Below, in pieces: positions 5,293 through 14,275 of a stretch of 33,538 bases of DNA (position 1 is the first letter of the stretch; every line of letters starts with the position of its first letter). A program made the translations under genes and the position numbers. Source of the DNA: a bacterium (lineage in GTDB: Bacteria; Patescibacteria; Dojkabacteria; JAKAPS01; JAJZLI01); contig JAJZDR010000050.1 of assembly GCA_021805885.1 (NCBI GenBank), positions 1-33,538 on the forward strand, written 5' to 3'. The notes beneath the pieces are model-generated. The model did not search any database, was not told where the DNA came from, and was given only the letters and a program-made list of their open reading frames with translations.

Positions 5293-8031
5293 ATGTCCAT
5301 TTTTAATAAATTTTTTGATTCCAATCAAAAGCAAGTACATAGGCTTGAGGGTAAAATTTTACTTATAAACGACCTAGAGGATAGAGTATCAAAATTATCA
5401 GACGAAGATATAAGGGCTAGGATCCAAGATATAATAAAAAAATTTTCCAAGACTAAGGATGATGATATAGAAAGGATAAGAGATGAGTTTTTAGAGGAAG
5501 TTTTTGCAATAGTAAGAGAGTCTGCTAAAAGGTCACTCAATCATAGGCATTATGATGTGCAGCTTATGGCAGGGCTTGCTATGGCTCAAGTAAGACTTGT
5601 TGAGCTTCTAACTGGAGAAGGTAAAACTCTTGTTGCTACGCTTCCATTGACCCTATATTCATTATTTAAAAAAGGAGCTCATATTGTTACTGTGAATGAT
5701 TATCTTGCAAAAAGAGATGCTGAATGGTGTGGTCATATTTATTCATTTTTGGGACTCTCCATAGGAGTAGTTACTTCTGATAGGACATATAAGTTTGTGC
5801 CTTTAGATAAACTAAAAGATTATGGAAAAACAGAATCTGACATAGATGCATTAAAAAAAGAAGGGTTTAAACTGAATAGTATGCATGGAGCACAACTTTT
5901 TGAGTGTTCTAAAAAGGAAGCATATGAGTGTGATATTACGTATGGGACTAATAATGATTTTGGGTTTGATTATCTAAGAGATAACCTTGTATATTCAAAA
6001 GCTGATTTTGTACAAAGAGATCTTTTCTTTTGTATAGTTGATGAAGCTGATTCAGTATTAATAGATGAGAGTAGAACACCTCTAATAATATCTGATCCAG
6101 TTGAGAGTGATGTGTCTTCATATACACGTTTCGCACAAATTGCAGGGCAATTACAAGTTGAGGCAGATTATACTCTCGATGAGAAGATACAATCTGTGAC
6201 TTTGACAGAAAATGGGATAGATAAGATAGAAAAAATCATGAATGTTGATGATATTTGGAGTGATTATAAGAACACATATCATCTTGAAAACGCTTTAAAA
6301 GCAAAATCATTCTTTATTAAGGATGATGAATACCTTGTAAAAGATGGAAAGGTTATAATTGTTGATGAATTCACTGGTAGAATAATGCCTGATAGAAGAT
6401 TCTCTGAAGGTCTTCATCAAGCCATAGAAGCTAAAGAAGGTGTTGAGATCCTACAAGAAAGTAGGACTTTAGCAACTATAACATTCCAGAATTTTTTTAG
6501 ATTATATAAACATCTTGCAGGAATGACAGGAACTGCTATGACAGAGGCTGAAGAATTTTTCAAAATTTATCATCTTGATGTTATTTCGATACCACCTAAT
6601 AGACCTAATGTAAGAATAGATTATGCTGATAGAGTATATAGAAATAAGGATGCGAAATTTAGAGCTGTAATAGAAGAGATAAAGGAGAATAATAAAAAAG
6701 GTAGACCCTTACTTGTTGGTACAACTTCTGTAGATACATCTGAATATCTTTCGAATTTACTTTCAAAAGAAGGAGTACTGCATACAGTTTTAAATGCAAA
6801 GTATCATGAACAGGAAGCTAAAATAATATCTCATGCAGGAGAAAAAGGTCAAGTAACTATAGCTACTAATATGGCAGGACGAGGGACTGATATAGTTTTA
6901 GGTGATGGAGTTAAAGAGCTTGGAGGTTTACATGTTATAGGTACTCAAAGACACGAATCAAGGAGAATTGATAATCAACTTAGAGGAAGAACTGGTAGGC
7001 AAGGAGACCCTGGTTCATCTAGATTTTATGTGTCGCTTGATGATGATTTAATGAGAATATTCGGAGGAGAATCTGTTGCAAGAATATTATCTACACTAAA
7101 GGTAAATGAAAATGTTCCTATAGAGGCAGGTATTATTTCTAAACAAATTGAATCTTCTCAAAAAAAGATAGAGTCATACAATTTCGATACTAGAAAATCT
7201 CTTGTTGACTATGATGATGTTATGAATAAACATAGAGAGGTAATATTTAGAAAAAGGAAGAAATTTCTAAATAGTATGGAGGATGATAAGTTTGATTATA
7301 AAAAGGAAGTATTAGATAAAATTAATCTTCAGATAGAGAATATAGTAGATATTGTTGCTCCAAATGAAGATATAACAAAAGAAGAACTGGAAACCATAAT
7401 AACTGATTTATATGCAATTATTCCTAAAGAAATTTTTGAGACAGTTTTAAAGGTATCTGGAGCATCATATGAAGAGTGGAAGGATTTAATATTTAAACAG
7501 TCTGGATTGGGGAAGTCTAAAGTTATAATTAAAGAAGATCTTCTAGATCAATTGAAAAAAATAATAGAGGAAGCATTATCAATGCAGGAGGAAGTTTTTA
7601 CTAAAGAGGTATTTAGACAAATTATGAAAGATTCTTATCTCCAAGTATTATCATATCTTTGGACTGATCATATTGATGCGATGGATTATTTAAAACAGAG
7701 CATAGGACTTCAAGGATATGCTCAAGTTGACCCATTGGTAGCATACAAACAAGAGGCTTTTTCTATGTTTGATAGGTTTATTAATGCTGTTGAGTATGAG
7801 TTTGCAAGAAGAGTATTTTATGTTCAAAAGGTTGAGGTGCAGGAGCCAGTGATGTTAGAGAATTTAAAGCAAATAGAATCTAATTTATCTCAAAAAAATA
7901 ATAATAATAAAACAGTAGCCAATAGTAATAAATCTACTTTATCTTCTGGTTCAAATAAACTAGGTAGAAACGATCCTTGTTTTTGTGGATCTGGAAAGAA
8001 ATATAAGAATTGTCATGGAAAAGGTATTTAG
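5293..8031 (+). CDS. secA: Preprotein translocase ATPase SecA
   Basis: SecA drives export of unfolded proteins through SecYEG. The 912-residue protein has Walker A in LLTGEGKTL (107-112), the DEAD-type motif VDEADSVLIDE, and the preprotein-binding and scaffold regions. The helicase motif reads TNMAGRGTDIVLG, and QLRGRTGRQGDPGSS follows it. The C-terminus carries a SEC-C zinc site (C896, C898, C907, H908), which binds metal and SecB or ribosomes in other bacteria. An extra segment of about 40 residues with KLKDYGKTESDID precedes the conserved CDITYGTNNDFGFDYLRDN. A low-complexity Asn/Ser linker comes before the zinc site. SecA is essential, and nothing suggests inactivation here. Confidence 0.98.
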   Translation: MSIFNKFFDSNQKQVHRLEGKILLINDLEDRVSKLSDEDIRARIQDIIKKFSKTKDDDIERIRDEFLEEVFAIVRESAKRSLNHRHYDVQLMAGLAMAQVRLVELLTGEGKTLVATLPLTLYSLFKKGAHIVTVNDYLAKRDAEWCGHIYSFLGLSIGVVTSDRTYKFVPLDKLKDYGKTESDIDALKKEGFKLNSMHGAQLFECSKKEAYECDITYGTNNDFGFDYLRDNLVYSKADFVQRDLFFCIVDEADSVLIDESRTPLIISDPVESDVSSYTRFAQIAGQLQVEADYTLDEKIQSVTLTENGIDKIEKIMNVDDIWSDYKNTYHLENALKAKSFFIKDDEYLVKDGKVIIVDEFTGRIMPDRRFSEGLHQAIEAKEGVEILQESRTLATITFQNFFRLYKHLAGMTGTAMTEAEEFFKIYHLDVISIPPNRPNVRIDYADRVYRNKDAKFRAVIEEIKENNKKGRPLLVGTTSVDTSEYLSNLLSKEGVLHTVLNAKYHEQEAKIISHAGEKGQVTIATNMAGRGTDIVLGDGVKELGGLHVIGTQRHESRRIDNQLRGRTGRQGDPGSSRFYVSLDDDLMRIFGGESVARILSTLKVNENVPIEAGIISKQIESSQKKIESYNFDTRKSLVDYDDVMNKHREVIFRKRKKFLNSMEDDKFDYKKEVLDKINLQIENIVDIVAPNEDITKEELETIITDLYAIIPKEIFETVLKVSGASYEEWKDLIFKQSGLGKSKVIIKEDLLDQLKKIIEEALSMQEEVFTKEVFRQIMKDSYLQVLSYLWTDHIDAMDYLKQSIGLQGYAQVDPLVAYKQEAFSMFDRFINAVEYEFARRVFYVQKVEVQEPVMLENLKQIESNLSQKNNNNKTVANSNKSTLSSGSNKLGRNDPCFCGSGKKYKNCHGKGI

Positions 8032-8242
8032 ATAATACCCCCTACTCTATCCCCTATCTAATAAAGATTATACTCAGTTATTACTAGAGTTTTCATGTCA
8101 GAGTTTTTATAAAAAATATATTATCTATTTCATTAAATGAGAGCCTATCCCCTATTACACTATAGGATTTATTTATGATTATAAATTTAAAAATATTTTT
8201 ACAAATAATGTAGGTATATAATTTAAAAAAGTGTTACATGAA
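8032..8242. other. Intergenic region after secA
   Basis: This AT-rich stretch has no plausible gene. The 11-bp sequence CTATCCCCTAT occurs at 8047-8057 and again at 8145-8155, 98 bp apart. I found no good terminator hairpin with a T-run for secA. The rest of the gap to 8348 is the promoter and leader of the next gene. Confidence 0.5.
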
Positions 8243-8271
8243 TTGCCTTATAGTATTTTTTATGATAAAAT
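8243..8271 (+). promoter_or_regulatory. Promoter of the small membrane protein gene at 8349
   Basis: TTGCCT (8243-8248), a 17-bp spacer and TAAAAT (8266-8271) form a good sigma-70-like promoter. Transcription would begin near 8278, giving a 5' leader of about 70 nt. Such a long leader is unlike most genes in this window. Confidence 0.5.
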
Positions 8272-8289
8272 CCTTGAGCACGTTTACAA

Positions 8290-8331
8290 GACATGCCGAA
8301 CACCTGGATACTCTCTAGGTCTTAGGTTGTC
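8290..8331 (+). promoter_or_regulatory. Structured 5' leader hairpin
   Basis: The leader can fold into one imperfect hairpin. GACA (8290-8293) pairs with TGTC (8328-8331). The inner stem ACCTGG (8302-8307) pairs with CTAGGT (8315-8320) around a 7-nt loop. G+C is well above the flanking sequence. A run of A and GGGG follows before the ATG, and GGGG may serve as the ribosome site. No known riboswitch class fits. Confidence 0.35.
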
Positions 8332-8348
8332 ATAAAAAAGGGGTTTTT

Positions 8349-8720
8349 ATGAACTCGCATCGTCTTAGCAACATTCGTTCCATACTTATTGTACTATCTG
8401 TTGCACTTTTTGGAACACTTATCCCTGGAATAGTTTTTTATATCACAGAGCATTTTGCTACGGCATTTGTTCTTGGAGTAGACAACTCTCTGGCTTTTAT
8501 GGTTCTAATTCTTGTTTTTACAGCATTCATGAAAGGAGGAAACAAAAGGTTTCTCATTCAGTATGCATTACCATTCTCGTTTGGAATTTTCCTACAAGTT
8601 TGGTTTGTGTTTACCTCAAGAGAAATCCTTTTTGCACTGGTAGTCGTACTCATTGCCTTTGTGGAAACACAAATACATAAGTTTGACAAGCATAGTGCAG
8701 GCAACCGCCAAGATGGCTAG
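8349..8720 (+). CDS. Small four-helix membrane protein, unknown function
   Basis: I do not recognise this 123-residue protein. It has four hydrophobic segments (about 10-32, 38-58, 67-85 and 88-107), a short basic N-terminus, and a hydrophilic tail ending in HSAGNRQDG. Its base use differs from the neighbours: by hand count 23 of the first 60 bases are G or C, well above adjacent genes, and C-ending codons are frequent. It stands alone with its own promoter, a structured leader and a downstream hairpin. This may be a transferred gene or a highly expressed one with selected codons. There are no catalytic motifs to suggest an enzyme. Confidence 0.75.
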   Translation: MNSHRLSNIRSILIVLSVALFGTLIPGIVFYITEHFATAFVLGVDNSLAFMVLILVFTAFMKGGNKRFLIQYALPFSFGIFLQVWFVFTSREILFALVVVLIAFVETQIHKFDKHSAGNRQDG

Positions 8721-8750
8721 TTAAAACTTCTCCAATTTGGGCGTGTGATT

Positions 8751-8799
8751 AGAGGAAGCTCTACATTTTACACAATTTTGTGTCTATGTATCTTCCTCT
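8751..8799. terminator. Long imperfect hairpin downstream of the 8349 gene
   Basis: Arms AGAGGAAG (8751-8758) and CTTCCTCT (8792-8799) enclose a second pairing TACAT/ATGTA. The 14-bp inverted repeat ACACAA-TT-TTGTGT lies at the tip (8770-8783). The following sequence is only moderately T-rich (TCTTCGTTTGTT). It may be a terminator or an mRNA-stabilising hairpin. Confidence 0.5.
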
Positions 8800-8821
8800 C
8801 TTCGTTTGTTAATATATTATT

Positions 8822-9289
8822 ATGAAATTAAAACCAGAGATTTTTGTCTTAGTTAATAATATAAGAAGTGCATTTAATGTAGGTTCTATTTTTAGAACAT
8901 CAGATGCTGCAGGGGTATCTAAAATATATTTATCTGGTTACTCTCCAACCCCCACAAATTTAAAACTAGAAAAAACAGCATTAGGGTCTTTAGATTTTGT
9001 AGATTGGGAATATGAAAATGATGTTAATATCTTTATTAAAAAATTCAAAGATGAGAATATCCCTATATTTTCTGCTGAACAAACAGAAAAAAGTGTTTTA
9101 TATGACTCTATTATATACCCTAAAAAAATGTGTCTTGTAATGGGGAATGAAATATCTGGGGTTGAAGACAATATACTAGATAATTCAGATAAAATTATTG
9201 AAATTCCAATGTATGGGGAAAAAAATTCTTTAAATGTAGCTACTGCATATGGAATTTTGATATATCATATTGTATCTCACACCAAATAA
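8822..9289 (+). CDS. SpoU/TrmH-family RNA 2'-O-methyltransferase
   Basis: This 155-residue single-domain SPOUT enzyme methylates a ribose 2'-OH in tRNA or rRNA using S-adenosylmethionine. The three family motifs are present: NIRSAFNVGSIFRTSDAAG near the N-terminus with the catalytic-type Arg, then LVMGNEISGVED, and finally IPMYGEKNSLNVATAYGI at the C-terminal knot. There is no N-terminal substrate-binding extension, so its target (TrmH-, TrmL- or RlmB-like) cannot be assigned. A -10-like TAATAT lies 6 nt before the ATG. The stop is next to that of the convergent gene at 9291. Confidence 0.9.
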   Translation: MKLKPEIFVLVNNIRSAFNVGSIFRTSDAAGVSKIYLSGYSPTPTNLKLEKTALGSLDFVDWEYENDVNIFIKKFKDENIPIFSAEQTEKSVLYDSIIYPKKMCLVMGNEISGVEDNILDNSDKIIEIPMYGEKNSLNVATAYGILIYHIVSHTK

Positions 9290-9290
9290 T

Positions 9291-9887
9291 CTAATTACAT
9301 TTATATTTTCCACCTATTATTTTTATGGAAGAGATTAACATACGAAATTCATTTTGAGTATTTTTATTTATAGAGTTTCCAAAATAATTAGTTACTATTT
9401 TATGATAATTTAAAAGTACACTAATGTTAGTATCATAATAAAATATAGCTACCAAAGAATTACTCTCATATAAAAAATACTCTATTCCTCCAATATTTAC
9501 CTTCTTTGAATCTACTACATAATAAGGCTTCAAAGAAGTTATATTTGGTATGGCTGTACAATTAGGATAAACTGCTATTTTTGTTATTATATTATTATCT
9601 TCTAATGATACTGAATACGTTGTATTTTTATAAAAAGGTTCCTCAGTAGACACTATTTTCCATGGAGAGTAATATTTAAAAGAAAATTTAGTATTTAAAT
9701 TCAATACTCCATTATATGTATGTACTTTATTTGAATTACTTTGACTAGAATTAGTGTTGAATCCAGTTGTAATTTTTTGACCAAATCTAGCCTTATTTTT
9801 TGGGGGAGATAATGTAAGTATTATTATAACTATTATAAGTAGAAAAACTGCTATTAATAGGTTCCTTATTTGAGTATTATCTTTCAT
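9291..9887 (-). CDS. Membrane-anchored extracytoplasmic protein, unknown function
   Basis: This 198-residue protein has one N-terminal helix (about 9-27) followed by a Ser/Asn-rich linker and a globular domain of about 140 residues. The domain begins FSFKYYSPWKIVS, a pattern seen at the start of PsbP-like and related uncharacterised extracellular domains, but the match is weak. There is no lipobox Cys. A minus-strand TATAAT (9909-9914) lies 21 nt before the ATG. It converges on the methyltransferase gene with one base between the stop codons. Confidence 0.7.
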   Translation of the reverse strand: MKDNTQIRNLLIAVFLLIIVIIILTLSPPKNKARFGQKITTGFNTNSSQSNSNKVHTYNGVLNLNTKFSFKYYSPWKIVSTEEPFYKNTTYSVSLEDNNIITKIAVYPNCTAIPNITSLKPYYVVDSKKVNIGGIEYFLYESNSLVAIFYYDTNISVLLNYHKIVTNYFGNSINKNTQNEFRMLISSIKIIGGKYKCN

Positions 9888-9960
9888 TAGATATGAATCC
9901 TAAAATTTATTATATCATAACTATTGAATAGTAAATATATTTTTGTTAGCATGGTTTGGT

Positions 9961-10722
9961 ATGAATTCAATTATAAAAGTAGATAACTTAAAGAAAACTT
10001 TCAAAGATGGGAAGGTAAAAGCTGTTAGGGGAGTTTCTTTTGATGTAAATGAGGGGGAAATATTTAGCCTATTGGGTCCTAATGGTGCAGGTAAAACTAC
10101 TACAGTAGAGATGATAGAAGGACTTATTAGTATGGATGAAGGGAGCGTTATCATTGATGGAATGGATATAAAAAAACATGGAAATGATGTAAAGAGAATA
10201 ATAGGTGTAACTCTTCAGGCAAACAATTTTTTTGATAATCTATCAATAATTGATATATTAAAATTATTTGGACACCTTTTTGGTGTAGATGTAAACACTG
10301 AAGAATTCTTGGAAAAAGTATCTTTAAGTGAGAAGGCAAAAGTATTATATAAAGATATTTCTGGAGGACAAAAACAAAGATTTGTAATAGCTTTAGCACT
10401 TATAAATAATCCTAAAATTTTATTTTTGGATGAGCCAACTAATGGATTAGATCCCCAAGCGAGAAGGCATTTATGGGATATTGTTAAATCACTAAAGATC
10501 GAAGGAAAAACAATATTATTAACTACTCATTTTATGGATGAAGCTCAATACTTGTCTGATAGAGTTGCAATTATGGATAATGGTAAAATCATTGTTAATG
10601 ATACTCCAAAAAACCTTATTGAGAGTCTTTTAGATAGAGGGTTTAATAAGACAATTATAGAAGAAAGAGCAAATTTGGAAGATGTATTTATAGATCTTAC
10701 TGGTAATAAATTAAGAGATTAA
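9961..10722 (+). CDS. ABC transporter ATP-binding protein (ABC-2 exporter type)
   Basis: This ATPase powers the permease encoded 3 nt downstream. From the ATG at 9961 it has 253 residues. Walker A GPNGAGKTT is at 39-47, followed by the signature ISGGQKQRF, Walker B LFLDEPTNGLDPQ and the H-loop TTHFMDEA. The closest overall pattern is the DrrA/CcmA/NatA group, which drives export of drugs, lipids or polymers. A TTG at 9943 would add six residues (MLAWFG), but ATG fits the family start better. The substrate cannot be deduced. Confidence 0.93.
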   Translation: MNSIIKVDNLKKTFKDGKVKAVRGVSFDVNEGEIFSLLGPNGAGKTTTVEMIEGLISMDEGSVIIDGMDIKKHGNDVKRIIGVTLQANNFFDNLSIIDILKLFGHLFGVDVNTEEFLEKVSLSEKAKVLYKDISGGQKQRFVIALALINNPKILFLDEPTNGLDPQARRHLWDIVKSLKIEGKTILLTTHFMDEAQYLSDRVAIMDNGKIIVNDTPKNLIESLLDRGFNKTIIEERANLEDVFIDLTGNKLRD

Positions 10723-10725
10723 ACT

Positions 10726-11856
10726 ATGAAAAGAGTATACTATTTGACAATTGCATTCTTAAAAATGACTTTTAAAAATAAGACTAATCTTTTTTTTACT
10801 CTATTTTTTCCTTTAGTTTTTATCCTTATTTTTGGTCTTTTCAATTCTCAAAAAGCACCAACTTTAAAAGTTGATATAATATCTAATAATAAAACTGCAA
10901 GTATTGCAAATTTATATACCAATATATTCAAAAAAGCAGGATCTATAACAATTACAACCTTAAGTAATCTTAGTAAAGCAACTTCAAATTTGAATAAGGG
11001 AAATGTAGATGTTGTTATTAATCTTGAAGCAATAAAATTTAAAGCCCCGTTAAATACTCTTTATCAGCCTGCAAATGTAAGGTTCATTCCTATAGTTACA
11101 CCCAAATACAATATTACCTTTTATACAAATAAGAATGATCAAAATTACTCGTATGTATTACTTTTGATAGATCAGCTTAAATATAATGCATTGCAACAAG
11201 AAGGATTGAAAAACCAAATATTTACTTTCTCACAAAAGAATATAGTTTCAAAAGGGGGTTATAGCTATATAACATTCTTAACTCCAGGTATAGTAGCTCT
11301 TGGTATCATGAATGGTATAATTTTTGGAGTTATTACAATAATTATTAATTATAGAGAACTACAAATTCTAAGAAGATTATTCTTAACTCCTTTAACTAAA
11401 TCTGATTTTCTGGCCAGTTTAACTCTGTCAAGGTTGATAGTAGCAATATTCCAGGCGATAGTGTTATTTGCAGTTGTTGCTGGTGTTTATAATATCGCTC
11501 CAAAAGGTAGTTATATAAATCTTGGGATTGTTATCATATTAGGTAGTCTTATGTTTATAACTCTGGCATTACTTCTATCATCTCTTTCAAATTCAGTTAA
11601 TACTGCAATGCCAATAGCAAATATTATAACCTTACCGATGTTTTTCCTCTCTGGAGTATTCTTTGCAACAACGAGTCTCCCTTCTTGGCTTGCACAAATA
11701 GCATCATATTTGCCATTAACATTTTTTGTTAATGCACTACGTGGAATCTATCTTAATGGATATTCTTTAGTAAGTATTAAAGGCGATCTAATAGGATTAT
11801 TTGTTTGGTTTTTAGTATTCTTTATTATTAATCTCAAATATTTTAGGTGGGATTAG
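10726..11856 (+). CDS. ABC-2 family transporter permease
   Basis: The 376-residue protein has the ABC-2 layout: one N-terminal helix (about 18-38), an external domain of about 130 residues, and five or so helices in the C-terminal half (from about 185). The segment LRRLFLTPLTKSDFLAS is the typical cytoplasmic coupling element. FFLSGVFFATTSLPSW and PLTFFVNALRGI are also typical of the family. It starts 3 nt after the ATPase gene, so the two form an exporter. It converges on the DUF302 gene with 6 nt between them. Confidence 0.92.
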   Translation: MKRVYYLTIAFLKMTFKNKTNLFFTLFFPLVFILIFGLFNSQKAPTLKVDIISNNKTASIANLYTNIFKKAGSITITTLSNLSKATSNLNKGNVDVVINLEAIKFKAPLNTLYQPANVRFIPIVTPKYNITFYTNKNDQNYSYVLLLIDQLKYNALQQEGLKNQIFTFSQKNIVSKGGYSYITFLTPGIVALGIMNGIIFGVITIIINYRELQILRRLFLTPLTKSDFLASLTLSRLIVAIFQAIVLFAVVAGVYNIAPKGSYINLGIVIILGSLMFITLALLLSSLSNSVNTAMPIANIITLPMFFLSGVFFATTSLPSWLAQIASYLPLTFFVNALRGIYLNGYSLVSIKGDLIGLFVWFLVFFIINLKYFRWD

Positions 11857-11862
11857 CCTAGA

Positions 11863-12252
11863 TTATCCAATAGCGTTATCAATTACTGACTTTATAATAT
11901 TATCTATCTGTGTTATAAAGCTCTCCATATCCTCAGATAAACTATCTATGTTTGTAGGTTCAGTTCCTGATAGGTATCTTATACCATTAATTTCATATAA
12001 AACTAACACTGTAGGAATTAGTAATCCTGCATTAGGGTTCTTTTCTATTGCACTAATAGCATATGAAATATTATAGTAACCTAGTATATAGTATTGAGTG
12101 AAATTTTCAGATAATTTCTCGTTTGCCGTATTCTTCATGTCCAAGTCAAACATAGGAACAAAGCCCTCTTTTCTGAATTCTTCTTGAAGTACCCTCTTTA
12201 CATAATCTACTGATTTATCTGTTGATTTAGTATATCCTATCTTCTTATTCAT
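11863..12252 (-). CDS. DUF302 domain protein
   Basis: This 129-residue protein matches the DUF302 pattern. It has an N-terminal helix that ends in EEFRKEGFVPMFDLDMKNT, then YYILGYYNISYAISAIEKN, then NAGLLIPTVLVLYEINGI. In known DUF302 proteins these correspond to the EEGFgvlteiD, ilgaCnP and GLLLPCNvvv segments. The usual cysteines (C in ilgaCnP and in LLPC) are replaced here by Y and T. DUF302 forms small alpha/beta dimers of poorly known role. It has its own promoter predicted to give a leaderless message. Confidence 0.72.
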   Translation of the reverse strand: MNKKIGYTKSTDKSVDYVKRVLQEEFRKEGFVPMFDLDMKNTANEKLSENFTQYYILGYYNISYAISAIEKNPNAGLLIPTVLVLYEINGIRYLSGTEPTNIDSLSEDMESFITQIDNIIKSVIDNAIG

Positions 12253-12259
12253 TAAAGAT

Positions 12260-12288
12260 ATAATACAGTATTTATTTTTGTATGTAAA
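12260..12288 (-). promoter_or_regulatory. Promoter of the DUF302 gene (leaderless)
   Basis: On the minus strand TTTACA (12283-12288), a 17-bp spacer and TATTAT (12260-12265) precede the ATG at 12252 by 7 nt. This is one of the clearest leaderless arrangements in the window. It is divergent from the serS promoter region, where TATAAT lies at 12301-12306. Confidence 0.6.
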
Positions 12289-12348
12289 TAGGGTTTATAC
12301 TATAATGTATAGTAAATTAACCCTTTTATATGATAATATAAAGACATA

Positions 12349-13713
12349 ATGCTATCTATAGAATATATAAGAGAAAATACAAATTCTGTAAGGAAGAATA
12401 TGGTATCTAGAAAAGTAGACCCATCTAAACTTGATCAACTTCTTGAGATTGATTCTAAAAGAATTTTAATACTCCAAAAAATAAATGGTGTAAATGAAGA
12501 GCGGAATAAAGTCTCAAAAGAAGCTTCGAGGGAAGAATCTTATGGTAATCTAGTATTAAGAGAAAAAGGTAAAAAACTAAAAGAAGAAAAAGAAAAATTA
12601 GATATAGAGTTTAAAGAGCTTAACTTAAAATTTAACTCTCTTATAAATTGGATTCCCAACATGTTATCTAAAGATGTACCCATAGGATCTGGGGAAAAAG
12701 ATAACATTGAGGTGTATGCCTGGACTCCCAATGATGGGGAACTTCCAGAAAGCAAACTTGGTAAACTTGATGCTTCACAAAAATATATGCCTCAGCATGT
12801 TGTTCATTCAGACAATCATAATTTTAAAATAAAAGATCATTTAGAGCTAGGAAAGGATTTAGATATTATAGATACTAATCAAGGAGCTTTGGTATCTGGA
12901 TCTAGATTTGTATATTTAAAAAATGAAGCTGTACTACTTCAGATGGCTATTATTGATTTTTTATCTAGAAAGCTTATAAAAGAAGGATTTATGCCATTAG
13001 TTCCACCTTTGTTAGTAAAAGAAAGAGTATTATATGGAACAAGCCATTTTCCTGCCGATCAAGATCAAGTGTATGCAATAGAGAAAGATTATATAGAAGA
13101 AGATAACAGACTTTATCTTGTAGGCTCTTCAGAACCTTCTAATTTTGGTTACTTTATGGATAAAATATTAGATGAAAATAAACTGCCTCAATATTTTTTT
13201 GCTATAACTACTTGTTTTAGGTCAGAAGCCGGGTCTTGGGGGAAAGATGTTAAAGGTATAAAAAGATTACATCAGTTTGATAAATTAGAAATGGGTGCTA
13301 TATCGTCAAAAGAAGAGTCGACTATAGCTTTTGAAAAACTATTAGATATAAATAAATGGTTTTGGGAATCTTTAGAAATACCTTACCATGTTATTTTAAA
13401 ATGTAGTGGTGATTCTGGATATTATGCCTCATCAAAACAATATGATATTGAAGCATGGATTCCCTCAGGGCAAAAATTTATGGAAGTTGGCACTGATACT
13501 AATGCTCTTGATTACCAAGCTAGAGTGTTTAATATTAAATATAAGGATGATAATGGAAAGTTGCAATTTGCACATACTCTAAATGATACAGGAAGTGCTA
13601 TAGGAAGAACATTAATAGCTATAATGGAAAACTATCAACAAAAAGATGGTAGTATAAAAGTACCTAGTGTTCTAACAAATTATCTTGGTTTTAATTTTAT
13701 AAAAAAGACCTAG
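12349..13713 (+). CDS. serS: Seryl-tRNA synthetase
   Basis: This class II synthetase charges tRNA-Ser. The 454-residue protein has an N-terminal antiparallel coiled coil (about 30-100) that grips the long tRNA variable arm. The catalytic domain carries VSGSRFVYL (182-190), motif 2 with FRSEAGSWGKD (290-300) and motif 3 with NDTGSAIGRT (412-421). Several AT-rich -10 candidates (TAATAT at 12334-12339) lie close to the ATG. The length is slightly above the usual 420-430, with extra residues before the motif 1 region. No T-box leader is visible. Confidence 0.97.
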   Translation: MLSIEYIRENTNSVRKNMVSRKVDPSKLDQLLEIDSKRILILQKINGVNEERNKVSKEASREESYGNLVLREKGKKLKEEKEKLDIEFKELNLKFNSLINWIPNMLSKDVPIGSGEKDNIEVYAWTPNDGELPESKLGKLDASQKYMPQHVVHSDNHNFKIKDHLELGKDLDIIDTNQGALVSGSRFVYLKNEAVLLQMAIIDFLSRKLIKEGFMPLVPPLLVKERVLYGTSHFPADQDQVYAIEKDYIEEDNRLYLVGSSEPSNFGYFMDKILDENKLPQYFFAITTCFRSEAGSWGKDVKGIKRLHQFDKLEMGAISSKEESTIAFEKLLDINKWFWESLEIPYHVILKCSGDSGYYASSKQYDIEAWIPSGQKFMEVGTDTNALDYQARVFNIKYKDDNGKLQFAHTLNDTGSAIGRTLIAIMENYQQKDGSIKVPSVLTNYLGFNFIKKT

Positions 13714-13732
13714 TCTGAGTGATCTAGATAAG

Positions 13733-13738
13733 AAGGAG
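13733..13738 (+). promoter_or_regulatory. Strong Shine-Dalgarno site of hpf
   Basis: AAGGAG lies 6 nt before the hpf ATG. It is the clearest Shine-Dalgarno site in this window and decides the start. The 31-bp gap after serS also holds the near-palindromes AGACCTAGTCT and GATCTAGAT. These may be a worn copy of the palindromic repeat family. Confidence 0.7.
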
Positions 13739-13744
13739 TAAAAT

Positions 13745-14275
13745 ATGGACATAAGATATACATTAATAAATTATATACTGACAGATGGAGATAAATCTTT
13801 CATAGAGAACCATTTATCTAGACTAGATAATATAATTCCGAATTCAACTATTGATCTTAAAATAACAGAAGAAAAAAGAAAACTATATAAAATTGATATT
13901 CAGGTTAAATTGGAACATGTAACTATACGGGTATCAAAAAAGGATCCCAAATTCTATGATATCCTAGAAAAGTCAATAAACAGTTTGAAAGAAAATATAA
14001 TAAGGTATAAGGATAAAACTAGAAAGTATTTTGAAGGTGATTTACCTTGGCAAGATTTTGAAAATATAAAAGAGACACATTTTGTAGAGTACAGGCCTGT
14101 CATAAAAGTAAAAAAATATGAAGACGATACTCCTATGCATCCTCAAGAAGCTATAGAAAGAATGACACTTTTAGGACATAAGTCTTTTATTTTTAAAAAC
14201 ATAGAGAATGATAAGTATGCTATGGTTTATATAAGGGATGATGGGTTTACATTTGGACTAGTAGAGCCAGCTTGA
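13745..14275 (+). CDS. hpf: Ribosome hibernation promoting factor, long form
   Basis: Long HPF pairs 70S ribosomes into inactive 100S dimers during slow growth. Residues 1 to about 100 form the RaiA/HPF alpha/beta domain, with a basic helix (IRYKDKTRKY). The C-terminal domain (about 128-176) has PMHPQEAIERMTLLGHKSF and ends DDGFTFGLVEP. It matches the dimerisation domain of long HPF (PMxxEEAxxQMxLxGHxFFVF...GLIEP). The 176-residue length fits. It lies 31 nt after serS and probably shares its transcript. The stop codon is immediately next to that of the convergent gene. Confidence 0.9.
   Translation: MDIRYTLINYILTDGDKSFIENHLSRLDNIIPNSTIDLKITEEKRKLYKIDIQVKLEHVTIRVSKKDPKFYDILEKSINSLKENIIRYKDKTRKYFEGDLPWQDFENIKETHFVEYRPVIKVKKYEDDTPMHPQEAIERMTLLGHKSFIFKNIENDKYAMVYIRDDGFTFGLVEPA

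Noticed and set aside
8293..8303. ATGCCGAACAC looks like the loop region of 5S rRNA.
   Set aside because: The flanking sequence does not continue as 5S rRNA and the stems do not form; the similarity is about 11 bases only.
12896..12910. GGATCTAGATTT in serS resembles a palindromic repeat unit.
   Set aside because: It encodes the GSRFVYL segment conserved in seryl-tRNA synthetases, so it is not an insertion.
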